A stretch of DNA of 64,000 bases from Flavilitoribacter sp020436695 (GTDB lineage: Bacteria; Bacteroidota; Bacteroidia; Chitinophagales; Saprospiraceae). Position 1 is the stretch's first letter, and every line of letters begins with the position of its first letter. A program made the position numbers and the translations under genes. Under the pieces are notes generated by a model. It saw nothing but the letters and a program-made list of their open reading frames with translations. It was not told the origin of the DNA and did no database searches. The DNA lies in the NCBI GenBank assembly GCA_041392665.1, contig JAWKLQ010000006.1:310001-374000 (forward strand), given 5' to 3'. This document shows positions 55,001 through 62,225 of the stretch, in pieces.

Positions 55001-55155
55001 AGCAGGGCGATCCCCAAGACGCTTCCCTCCCCTACTCTTCCTTTGTGACTTTTCGTCCGGTGGAATCTTTGATCGCCGCCGTGGAAAATTCACTGAGCAT
55101 GAAAGACGACCTGGAACTGAAATACCGCCTGGTCAAGGTGTTATTCGGTTCCTGA
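51994..55155 (+). CDS. Hybrid histidine-kinase-like protein, locus B (1053 aa)
   Basis: A 1053-aa homologue of the 1078-aa protein of locus A. A GAF-like region lies at ~185-215 (YCYFSVPLIQFAEFDGVVHI). The candidate phospho-His helix is DSFAHNISAHSLTALEW (His337). The N-box-like ENEIRNVKH is at 536-544 and PRLGGIFQDKVCAGMLFNN at ~600-625. The C-terminal degenerate receiver shows TRICMFDNRI, HFLVVHLSFIES, FMLVITTGRGR and FVTFRPVESL. The ~530 bases encoding the N-terminus are AT-rich like the genes before it, while from about 52540 the codons become GC/C-ending. The gene may be a recombinant. Confidence 0.65.
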   Translation: MAPMTKVKTPSKKKVATSGMRNVMAFPRMKEFYEALVDRLHMVLDRFYLEEEFTFFLNALPRNHEVGAQIQVPRFQGVKLIYGGIAKQRELLEKCEKESRIIELDDAWNSLDISSNLDLDIEKRLAVSSDLYTQFAAGVFSVKDVKAGTMTSYFEKVVKLTDKTRDIYPNQEQIREHEILKYFNLIQDYCYFSVPLIQFAEFDGVVHIVLHEKDLKTFGEFNSKGEFQVTNKKQVGNLIKQFSVEYEGLILDWDIVEGDKWKERSLKALIDKAFDPELYNRLDTNPILHELNYKDYYQKHKGYFYKRFEYSSEMPLVVKDQYRRIAIMSILIDSFAHNISAHSLTALEWSFKQRGELLKKLESSTSDEQQDLLKKIEGLPLMPNNNHLDNEIHPFLRFMLDKGAFWTGLTRETNFGGKISSLFSVLWYNFVNNPLYLGTIAFSEGIRMIRIRITILAPQQPEAGILYKKRVKLDGEFATIDLSHMYHDEESKDEERISKYVTKGKEYKDIKKEMMRFRAFFPGGVVGQHAFFTILENEIRNVKHFGEKALKDMRKNGLTLNISLEEDTYAQKKHETKYYKIGVWIKHKVKIDEELLRVRLDKLWGDIITDKSYRPRLGGIFQDKVCAGMLFNNEFSSIQDLTSDRSKRFYPYIKVGCSTADDLQKNDLIEEFEISARRFYHKEDNKVSLPFFQKSFQPQYGYYKKFFHLWKGEEIYHAKSVEDIDNPWENLARFSFIYLPLNSPVTHFQKLREKGIIRIIDRPAKDQLSAYRSWLSIWLKDKVQEKIVFSVKKQPASVLLYKNGKAIYFPEEELPKLNGKSHKIPLVHGHGERDAQRGIVRIRQHGIFRRYFCEGQAPEDAEMPENKAIELFEVLNTRICMFDNRIANRIATSGTDVYQDKLNCVIHKEEKKLWQQEKTTGFHRYHFLVVHLSFIESFTDRNGRKKYHEDNIKEFIREEVIKDWKVEKNFMLVITTGRGRTAWWENLNPIHKKRLIDLPAEEEQGDPQDASLPYSSFVTFRPVESLIAAVENSLSMKDDLELKYRLVKVLFGS

Positions 55156-55182
55156 TTTACTACAACAAATCCTATAATCCAC

Positions 55183-56088
55183 ATGGAAAAACGAAACATG
55201 TTGATCCTCTGGCACTGGAAGCGCATTCGCCGGAGAATCCGAAACGGCAATCCCGGGGCACTCAGTGAGGGCGTTGGGGTAGCAGAAAGTCCCGGTGAAA
55301 AGATCAGCCGGACGATGACGATCCTGGACGAAGGCGATCGGGTCTCGCAAACGATCATTAGTAACATTACCAAAATCATGCAACCGGCCAATCCGGATGC
55401 CCCTAAAAACAATGGCAAATGGTTAGTATTTTTACACAAAGATTCTTTGGATCAGCGCAACTATTCCCATCTGGAAAAAGCGCTCCAGGATGCAGGCCTG
55501 CGAAAGGAAACCTATGAATTGATCAGTTTCGGCGGTGGGGATCATTTCATTTACTACAAGGAACTGACCAATACCGGCCTGCTCGATCAGTTCGGCCGCT
55601 TTATGCACCGGCCATGTCAGTTGGAAGACCGCCCCAATGATCCGCCGCAATTCCGCTCGGTACTCATGAATCCGGAGATGGAAAAGCGGCCGGAAACGCC
55701 CGTTATCAGAGCAGCGTTCTTTGATCAGGTATGGAAATACTACAGCTATCGCTACAAGCGCAATCTCTACGAATTTCAGGAGCAGTTGCTCCTAAGTTTT
55801 GTGGCCGAACAACCCCGGGAAGCGCCTTCTTTGGCAGATTATCTGGCAGAAAATGACACCAGGCTGAAAGAGCGTCTGGAGGAGATCCTGAGTTGGAAGA
55901 AGACCCAGCCGGCCCGTTTGGATCAGATCTACAACTGTGGAGCGGTGAACATTAATTCGATATACGAGGATTTGGTGGCATATATATCGAAAGAGCCGAT
56001 CACCATTAAAAATTTTCGCGACTACCGGCTTCAGCTTCGGGACAGGTTCTGCCGACTCTTGGAAGCCATGCCGGAATCCATATACTGA
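55183..56088 (+). CDS. Unknown conserved cluster protein, locus B (301 aa)
   Basis: A 301-aa homologue of the 336-aa protein of locus A. Key shared segments are NGKWLVFLHKDSLDQRNYSH, GGGDHFIYYKELTNTGLLDQ and AFFDQVWKYYSYRYKRNLYE. The N-terminus is unusually basic (WHWKRIRRRIRNGN). No membrane segment and no catalytic motif I can name. It lies 27 bp after the kinase-like gene and 2 bp before the next gene, matching the locus A order. Confidence 0.65.
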   Translation: MEKRNMLILWHWKRIRRRIRNGNPGALSEGVGVAESPGEKISRTMTILDEGDRVSQTIISNITKIMQPANPDAPKNNGKWLVFLHKDSLDQRNYSHLEKALQDAGLRKETYELISFGGGDHFIYYKELTNTGLLDQFGRFMHRPCQLEDRPNDPPQFRSVLMNPEMEKRPETPVIRAAFFDQVWKYYSYRYKRNLYEFQEQLLLSFVAEQPREAPSLADYLAENDTRLKERLEEILSWKKTQPARLDQIYNCGAVNINSIYEDLVAYISKEPITIKNFRDYRLQLRDRFCRLLEAMPESIY

Positions 56089-56090
56089 AT

Positions 56091-56855
56091 ATGCAGGCAC
56101 ACTATTTTTCGCTGGATGTTTCCCAGGCCAAAAAGATTTTGGCCAATTGCTTCCCAGATTCCTGGGAGTGGAAGCGCTTTGCCGGCGAGGAAAAAGTTGA
56201 ATATGTTTTTTTATTCAGCCCGCTTTGGTGCCACCAGCACTTTATTTCGGCGGATGTCAACTGGAAAAACTACCTCAATCAACATCATCCGGAGACCAAA
56301 CTGATCAGTGTAGGCGTATGCCCGGCCCGGTCAGACAACTATGTTGATCTGTTGCGGCCTCCGGAAGATTTTACTATCTTTTTGAAAAAAGCGAAAATCT
56401 GTTCTGCGGAATGGACTCCGGTTGATACCTGCGGGTTGGATATGAATCAAAAACTGAAGCGTTTTTTTGACGGTCACGGTAATGAAAGTGTACAGGAATC
56501 CTTTAATAGGCTACTTCGTAGGTTTCGTATAGTGAATGATGAGATCTCGACCGGCACCTCCTACCGGGAGGTATATCAGGAATTGTTGCAAGCAACACAA
56601 ACTCCCGCCACCTGGCAAAAACTGGTCAATCGCTGGCAGGCTTATTACTCTTTCTTCGAATGTCTGCCTTTTTATTCGACTTTTGAAAAGGTCAATGATC
56701 TCTTAACGGAGGTACAGCCCTACTTTGACGAACAATGCCAATCCGATAACCAACTGCAAAACCTACACATAATCGATAAAATTGAATCCATCAATCGACT
56801 ACTAAAGGAAGCGGAACAATATGTCCAAAAAGAACCCCCACATACTGATCGTTGA
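56091..56855 (+). CDS. Unknown conserved cluster protein, locus B (254 aa)
   Basis: A 254-aa protein homologous to the N-terminal ~270 residues of the 562-aa double-receiver protein of locus A, here without receivers. Shared blocks are KLKRFFDGHGNESVQ, WQKLVNRWQAYYSFFECLPF and a helical C-terminus. The stop lies inside the next gene (35-base overlap), so translation of the AAA+ regulator is coupled. The difference between the loci (fused versus free) suggests that the domain works next to receiver domains. Confidence 0.62.
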   Translation: MQAHYFSLDVSQAKKILANCFPDSWEWKRFAGEEKVEYVFLFSPLWCHQHFISADVNWKNYLNQHHPETKLISVGVCPARSDNYVDLLRPPEDFTIFLKKAKICSAEWTPVDTCGLDMNQKLKRFFDGHGNESVQESFNRLLRRFRIVNDEISTGTSYREVYQELLQATQTPATWQKLVNRWQAYYSFFECLPFYSTFEKVNDLLTEVQPYFDEQCQSDNQLQNLHIIDKIESINRLLKEAEQYVQKEPPHTDR

Positions 56856-58371
56856 CGATATCCCCGATTTTCACCAGGAGATCCGGTACGCTTTCCGCAA
56901 AGGCTATTCCTTTGAGGGCGCTATCGGTGTGAGGCAATTGCGTGACAAGTTGCGGACGAAGGAACATTTTGACCTCATCCTGCTCGATCTGGTACTGGAG
57001 CAGGGGAGCGAAGAAAAGATCGGGCTGGAGCTCATACATGAGATCAAGGAAAGCCGGCCGGGTGTTCCCATTATTGTCGTGACCGGTGAACACGATTATA
57101 AAACGGCCGCCGATTCCATTTCGCGGGGCGCACAACACTTTTTGTATAAAGGGGACTATAAATTTGAAGAGTGGGAAGCCCTTTTCCGGAAGGTGATCGG
57201 AGAAGCTAATTTGAAAGACGAAAACAAGAAACTCAAGAAGAAGGTCAAAGAACTGGAGATCCGTCATGAATTCATCCAGCATCCGGACTATCCCATCATC
57301 GGAAGTTCGCCGCAAATGGAAAGACTGCGGCGGTCTTTGAAGATCGCTGCCGATAAAGGCGATCTGACGGTGCTGATCACCGGTGAGACCGGCGTTGGGA
57401 AGAGCATCGCGGCTCATTCACTACATTACAACAGTATACTCCGCTCCGAACATCCTTTTGAAGAGATCTTTATTTCCAATATTGCGGAAACCATGTTGGA
57501 AGCCGAATTATTTGGCTCCAAAAAAGGAAGTTATACCGATTCGAAGGAAGATCGTATCGGTCGGCTTCAACTGGCCGATAAAGGTATCGTCTTCCTGGAC
57601 GAGATCGGTGACCTCGACCCTAACAGTCAGGGAAAACTACTTCAATTCCTGCAAAATAAGACCATCCGTCCCCTGGGGGCGCGCAAAGATGTTGATCTCG
57701 ATGTGCAGGTAGTAGCCGCTACCAATAAAGTGATGAAGGAAGAAGTCGACGAAGGGCGTTTTCGCCGCGATCTCTACGAAAGGTTGAAGGTTTTTCCTCT
57801 AGAGATCCCTCCTCTGCGGGAACGCCGTGCCGACATCGGCGATCTGCTGTTGCATTTCCTAAAGTTGAACACGATACAGCAATTGCAGGAAGTGTTTACC
57901 CCCGAAGTGATCAACATCCTGCTGAAAGGCTACGATTGGAAGGGCAACGTGAGAGAATTGCAGCACGCCGTCACTTCCATGAAACTCAAACGGGAACTGG
58001 AGGGCGTATCGTTGATCAACCTGGAGTGCCTGCCCAATGAGATCAGGGCATTTGGGCAACAGTACACTAAGCTCAATGTCGCTTCACCGCCCAACGGCCA
58101 GTTGGATGGGCACACTGAAACCGAAGGAGAAGCCCTGCCCGATATGTCGGACTGGCCGGTCAAGATGAAACAGGAGTTCGATGAACTGCAACAAATTGAA
58201 CGGGCGCTTATCCGCATGAATGGGGTAAAGCAGGATGCAGCCGATACCTTGGGCTATAATAGCTCCGACGACATCCGCTACCGGGTGCAAAAAATGATAA
58301 AAACTCATCCCGGCTGGATGGCCCATTTCCCCAGAATACAGCGTTCGTACAAAAAATATATGAAGTCATAA
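56821..58371 (+). CDS. Receiver / AAA+ / Fis-type regulator with divergent sigma-54 loop, locus B
   Basis: A 516-aa protein. Receiver at residues 6-125 with Asp56 in DLILLDLVLE; coiled segment ~130-150; AAA+ domain with Walker A GETGVGKS (188-195), Walker B VFLDEIGDLD (257-266) and arginine finger FRRDLYERL (314-322). The sigma-54 contact loop reads GSYTDS (236-241) where GAFTGA is expected. A Fis-like HTH (RALIRMNGVKQDAADTLGYN) and the shared tail AHFPRIQRSYKKYM follow. The AAA+ core looks active, but the loop change makes normal sigma-54 contact doubtful; it may act as a DNA-binding ATPase partner of the locus A activator. Confidence 0.85.
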   Translation: MSKKNPHILIVDDIPDFHQEIRYAFRKGYSFEGAIGVRQLRDKLRTKEHFDLILLDLVLEQGSEEKIGLELIHEIKESRPGVPIIVVTGEHDYKTAADSISRGAQHFLYKGDYKFEEWEALFRKVIGEANLKDENKKLKKKVKELEIRHEFIQHPDYPIIGSSPQMERLRRSLKIAADKGDLTVLITGETGVGKSIAAHSLHYNSILRSEHPFEEIFISNIAETMLEAELFGSKKGSYTDSKEDRIGRLQLADKGIVFLDEIGDLDPNSQGKLLQFLQNKTIRPLGARKDVDLDVQVVAATNKVMKEEVDEGRFRRDLYERLKVFPLEIPPLRERRADIGDLLLHFLKLNTIQQLQEVFTPEVINILLKGYDWKGNVRELQHAVTSMKLKRELEGVSLINLECLPNEIRAFGQQYTKLNVASPPNGQLDGHTETEGEALPDMSDWPVKMKQEFDELQQIERALIRMNGVKQDAADTLGYNSSDDIRYRVQKMIKTHPGWMAHFPRIQRSYKKYMKS

Positions 58372-58381
58372 GCCCCCCGTT

Positions 58382-60883
58382 ATGTCCCAGGAAAATATCC
58401 ACGTTTACTGTTACGGTTTTGACGCAGCAGGTACTCCCTTTGCAATCTTTCAACCGGAAAAAGCTTTAAATGACAAAGCAGACCGGGAATACTTTGACCG
58501 TTGGCAAGCCATCGTCAGAGCCATTGAGGACCGGCTGCCCGTTTACTGTGATCTACAGGAGGGCCCTCTGCCTCAATGGGTGGATAGCCCCGAAAACTAT
58601 CAGAAAAGTATCGTCCTGCTTTTCTGTCGAATGAAACACCTGGCCGAAGCACAAACCTATCATCGCCTGCCCAACAGCCGACTGCGCAGGGTCAGCCGTC
58701 GAAGCGGCAAGATCGATCTGGAAAACCAACCGGTCAGCAAATTCAATTTTCAGCCCGTCATCACCATTGGTGAACGAGACATCATGTACCTCTACGAAGA
58801 TGACTTTCAAGGGGAAAAGGACATAAAAGAATTCCCTGCGCCCGATGCCTGTTTTAAGTTCTTTGATTCCAGTATCTGGCATCGGTACGTTCCTCTTTAT
58901 AAAGATGTTAAGCTTGAAAATGGTACTGAGATCCGTGCAGCGGATCTGGAAGAATTTTTCGATCACCTGTACGGGATGATCGGATTAATGAGTGCTTATC
59001 ATGCCGACAACCTATATGCGACCAATGTAGCCCGGTCTTCATTGGAGCTACAACTTCGCCTGCTTAAAGAATCTTTTATAGAAAGATTTGGCAATCGCGG
59101 TCACTACAAAGCGGTGACTCCCTTCAAATTCCACTCGGAGACCAGAATGGCCGAACGAACTGAGGAATTACTACAAGACTTTTATTTTGGCTTTTTAAAG
59201 GGTGAGAAAAAAATAAAATGGAAAATGCTAATGGTGGATGACTACGCCAATAGTCCCATTTCCACTTTTCTCCAGCACGATGATGGCCTGGATAGTGCCA
59301 AACCGGATACCGATCCCTCACTGATCTGTGAAAAAACGAAGAAGCAATTAATTGAAGAATTAATAGGTGAACTCGCCACAGGAGGTGGCATTGTGATTGA
59401 TTATCCCAAAGCAAAACATAGTAATGACCCCCTTCCCATTGATAAGACCGAACACGATCCTGAGGACTCTTCCAAGACCAATATTATCCGGACCTGCCTC
59501 GATTACCTGGCCGAAGATCATTATGATCTCATCTTACTGGATTATCTACTTGGCCGGGTGAACAACACCGAACATCGCGAATTTGGACATGAGTTTTTGC
59601 ATTTCCTTACTGAAGATGCGAAAAAGCAGGGAACGTATAACCGCGGCCCTTTCGGCAGATTCTGGATCTTTCCCATCTCTTCTTTCCCCTATGCCATGCA
59701 GGATAAGCTCCGGCAGACCGGCCAGATCAATTTCAATCTGTGGCGATACCTGGCGGAAGGTGCTGACCCGATCAGCACGCCGCAACTATTTCGTTATTCG
59801 CTGCTCAGTTTTTTACAGCATCAGATCCAGGAAGTTTTACTGCCACCGAAAGAACTAAATAATATCATTAATAAATTTAGTTATACCAGCAAAAAATTGC
59901 CCTCCGATAAGCCGGTTCCTCCTTCGGCTTTCAATTCTAACCTTTGGGCCAAGGTAGTAGCTGCCGAACTAAACGAGATCTTATTAAAGATAAATCTTCT
60001 GGAAAGTAACCGTAGAAATAGCCCGTTCGCAGTATCTCTTTTCCGCAGACTATCGACCTCCTATATCGATATGCTGAAGCGATGCCGCAACCTGATCAAT
60101 CAGTATACGGAGGGCATCAATAGTGAAGGTTCCTTTTCGGCATTCATGAACAATTTGAACAGTCTTAGGTCTGATTTTTCCGGAGATGACTACGCTGAAA
60201 CGATACATAGCATATCCGGTATGCTAGACAGGACGGGAGCATTGATCGATTACAATTATGCCATCGGACAGATCGAGCAGGTAATCAGTTATGGAGATGT
60301 CGTACTAGATCTTAACGGCTTAAGGCTCTATGGTTTACCCCCCATTCTGGAAAAAGCCCATCACATACAAGAGTTGTATTTGGGTACTAATCACCTAAGC
60401 ACACTTCCCTCCTATTTGTCCCAATTTAATGAGCTTTCCATAGTTGATTTGTCAGGTAATCCAATAATGAAATTTCCCGAGGCCCTACTCGAAATACAGC
60501 AACAGTTGAAGCGTGTTGATCTAAGGAATACACAACTACCTGAACTTATCAGGATACTAGCAGATGATCTAACCAAAATACATCATTTGTTCTCGCTTTA
60601 CAACAATCTGGATAAGCACAAATGGAACAATACTTTTGATCAATTGATGAGCAGGTTTGATCTGGATCTGGTGGCTCTGGCAAATCATTGTATCAATAGC
60701 GACCTTATCCATGAGGAGGACAAAGTAGGTGTACTCAATAGATTGCACCGTTTCATCGAGGCCAAAAAGAAAATGAGATTAGAGATCATAACTGAAGACA
60801 GCTTCACAACTATTCGTTCAAGATTAACATTTTTTTTACGGGAGATCAGACAAAAAATCGGAAAAAGCATAAATCCCGAATAA
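58382..60883 (+). CDS. Multidomain receiver-like / leucine-rich-repeat protein (833 aa)
   Basis: An 833-aa protein ending locus B. Residues ~75-200 match the 336/301-aa cluster family (SIVLLFC, GERDIMYLYED, FFDSSIWHRYVPL). A receiver-like domain follows with the acidic pair MVDD (286-287) and phospho-acceptor Asp387 in DLILLDYLLG, interrupted by a ~70-residue insert (300-370). Residues 640-720 carry leucine-rich repeats (LDLNGLRLYGLP; IQELYLGTNHLSTLP; LSIVDLSGNPIMKFP; LKRVDLRNTQLP). The last ~110 residues are helical and could be an adaptor domain. There is no enzymatic output, so it is probably a scaffold. It starts 10 bases after the AAA+ gene. Confidence 0.7.
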   Translation: MSQENIHVYCYGFDAAGTPFAIFQPEKALNDKADREYFDRWQAIVRAIEDRLPVYCDLQEGPLPQWVDSPENYQKSIVLLFCRMKHLAEAQTYHRLPNSRLRRVSRRSGKIDLENQPVSKFNFQPVITIGERDIMYLYEDDFQGEKDIKEFPAPDACFKFFDSSIWHRYVPLYKDVKLENGTEIRAADLEEFFDHLYGMIGLMSAYHADNLYATNVARSSLELQLRLLKESFIERFGNRGHYKAVTPFKFHSETRMAERTEELLQDFYFGFLKGEKKIKWKMLMVDDYANSPISTFLQHDDGLDSAKPDTDPSLICEKTKKQLIEELIGELATGGGIVIDYPKAKHSNDPLPIDKTEHDPEDSSKTNIIRTCLDYLAEDHYDLILLDYLLGRVNNTEHREFGHEFLHFLTEDAKKQGTYNRGPFGRFWIFPISSFPYAMQDKLRQTGQINFNLWRYLAEGADPISTPQLFRYSLLSFLQHQIQEVLLPPKELNNIINKFSYTSKKLPSDKPVPPSAFNSNLWAKVVAAELNEILLKINLLESNRRNSPFAVSLFRRLSTSYIDMLKRCRNLINQYTEGINSEGSFSAFMNNLNSLRSDFSGDDYAETIHSISGMLDRTGALIDYNYAIGQIEQVISYGDVVLDLNGLRLYGLPPILEKAHHIQELYLGTNHLSTLPSYLSQFNELSIVDLSGNPIMKFPEALLEIQQQLKRVDLRNTQLPELIRILADDLTKIHHLFSLYNNLDKHKWNNTFDQLMSRFDLDLVALANHCINSDLIHEEDKVGVLNRLHRFIEAKKKMRLEIITEDSFTTIRSRLTFFLREIRQKIGKSINPE

Positions 60884-60885
60884 GC

Positions 60886-60932
60886 CTTCCGGAAAATATT
60901 CCGGTTTTATTCGAAAAAAATACGAAAAGAAT
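60886..60932. promoter_or_regulatory. TCCGGAA/TTCGAAAA-motif cluster (candidate enhancer site, unit 4)
   Basis: CTTCCGGAAAATATTCCGG followed by TTATTCGAAAAAAATACGAA. It lies about 170-215 bp upstream of the sigma-54-like promoter at 61101. Confidence 0.4.
60889..60908 (+). terminator. Terminator of locus B
   Basis: CCGGAA (60889-60894) pairs with TTCCGG (60899-60904) around AATA, followed by TTTTA. The stem is short (6 bp) and it doubles as part of a TCCGGAA-type motif cluster. Confidence 0.5.
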
Positions 60933-61100
60933 TGAAATTCTTCCTGTCGAAATCAAGGTTCCTTCTTGTATCTAGAAACCACGTACTATCTCCTTATCAT
61001 TACGCGAGCACTAATTTAATCACTGAATATCAACAACTTACAACAATATCTATTTTCACTTTACACCTTCTATTCCTTCCCAAATGCCTAGCACCTTCCT

Positions 61101-61117
61101 TTGGCACAGTTTTTCAT
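61101..61117 (+). promoter_or_regulatory. Sigma-54-like promoter, unit 4
   Basis: TTGGCACAGTTTTTCAT has a perfect -24 box (GG at 61103-61104). At the -12 position, ten bases on, the sequence is CA instead of GC (TTCA for TTGC). The first ten bases are identical to the promoter at 34959. It lies 62 bases before the next ATG (61179). Confidence 0.4.
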
Positions 61118-61178
61118 CTTTATAAGTATATCACATTAATCAACATCGGAAATTCCAACCGAGACAAAACATCCAAAG

Positions 61179-61307
61179 ATGAAAACCTTACCTCCAAATC
61201 ACCAACCACGCCAACGCCCTAACCAACCATTAGCAGCACCCCAACAAAAAGCCCGCCTCCGCTACGCCACCAAAACCGGCGGTATAAAGTCGGAAGTGCC
61301 CCCCTGA
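61179..61307 (+). CDS. Short basic ORF, first in unit 4
   Basis: A 42-aa frame, MKTLPPNHQPRQRPNQPLAA then PQQKARLRYATKTGGIKSEV, rich in Pro, Gln and Arg. It resembles in composition and position the short frames at 34178 and 35024; LRYATKTGG is similar to LLRYSSRGG at 34178. It precedes the SPOR-protein gene by 71 bases. It may be a leader peptide. Confidence 0.4.
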   Translation: MKTLPPNHQPRQRPNQPLAAPQQKARLRYATKTGGIKSEVPP

Positions 61308-61378
61308 TCATGCCTGATCAGCGCCGCCCTCAACCAAATACCCAATCCTTATTCTCCAACAATTAAAAAACTAAGACA

Positions 61379-62212
61379 ATGACAATTACCGGCGAAACGC
61401 TTTTTTTCGGCGCCATCATGGCCATCGTAGCTATGGCCTGGATCAACAACGCGATCAGACGCGCCCACTGGCGTCGCATGATGCAACAACAGCAGATGGG
61501 GATGGGAGGCATGGGCTTCGGATTCGGAATGCCCGGCGGTTTTGGCGGCGGCATGCTTTATCGTTCCCGTTCTACGGGCGGCCTCATCATCGTGCTGCTT
61601 ATGGTTTTCGCAGCCATCGTGATGATGGTACAATTCAAAGAGGGATACAAAAATCAGGAAACTGACCGGGAGGGAAAACCAGTCCGGGATCCAACGACGG
61701 AAGTACAAAGTAATACTACTTCGCTGCCGCCTACTTCCGATTCTCTGGGAGCAAGCGAACAGGACATGCAACCGCAGGAGCAATACCCCAATAATCCCTT
61801 TAATGCCAAGCCCCGGAATCGTCAGAACGTGGAACTATTTGACAACGATCCTAGCCCGTACGATGAAGCAGAATTAGTATACGAAGAAGAAGCTACTCCG
61901 GAACCGGCGACCAACAGCGCCACGGAGGAACCCGCACTTGCGCTGGGCTACGGCAAGCAATTGATCGCCCTGTCCGAACAGCAGGATGCGCTGCTAAAAG
62001 CCCGGAATTTGCAGCATCAGTTACAAGATACCTATGTATTTGTAGCCGTAGATACCCGAAATGGCGTCACCCGCTACAAGATCATTGCCGGTAATTATCC
62101 GGATCGATCCACGGCCAAAAATGCGCTGCCTGAACTGGACGGATCATACCCCGGCAACTACCCGGTAGACCTGAACGAACTGACGCTGGTGTATCATCAC
62201 GGCGTCAGATAA
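61379..62212 (+). CDS. Membrane protein with C-terminal SPOR domain
   Basis: A 277-aa protein. Helix 1 (residues 6-24) and helix 2 (~67-85, GGLIIVLLMVFAAIVMMV) flank a Met/Gly/Phe-rich loop (MGMGGMGFGFGMPGGFGGGM). A long acidic Pro/Gln/Asn-rich linker follows. The last ~75 residues (GKQLIALSEQQDALLKARNL then YVFVAVDTRNGVTRYKIIAG) match the SPOR domain, which binds glycan strands stripped of stem peptides at division sites. The protein could link the inner membrane to peptidoglycan. It is followed after 13 bases by a two-helix small protein and shares the unit 4 promoter. Confidence 0.75.
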   Translation: MTITGETLFFGAIMAIVAMAWINNAIRRAHWRRMMQQQQMGMGGMGFGFGMPGGFGGGMLYRSRSTGGLIIVLLMVFAAIVMMVQFKEGYKNQETDREGKPVRDPTTEVQSNTTSLPPTSDSLGASEQDMQPQEQYPNNPFNAKPRNRQNVELFDNDPSPYDEAELVYEEEATPEPATNSATEEPALALGYGKQLIALSEQQDALLKARNLQHQLQDTYVFVAVDTRNGVTRYKIIAGNYPDRSTAKNALPELDGSYPGNYPVDLNELTLVYHHGVR

Positions 62213-62225
62213 TAAACTCAATTAT

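Noticed and set aside
36176..60883. Interpretation of the cluster as a terpene biosynthesis gene cluster
   Set aside because: The synthase-like proteins have altered DDxxD motifs and the surrounding genes are regulators, with no oxidases, cyclases or tailoring enzymes.
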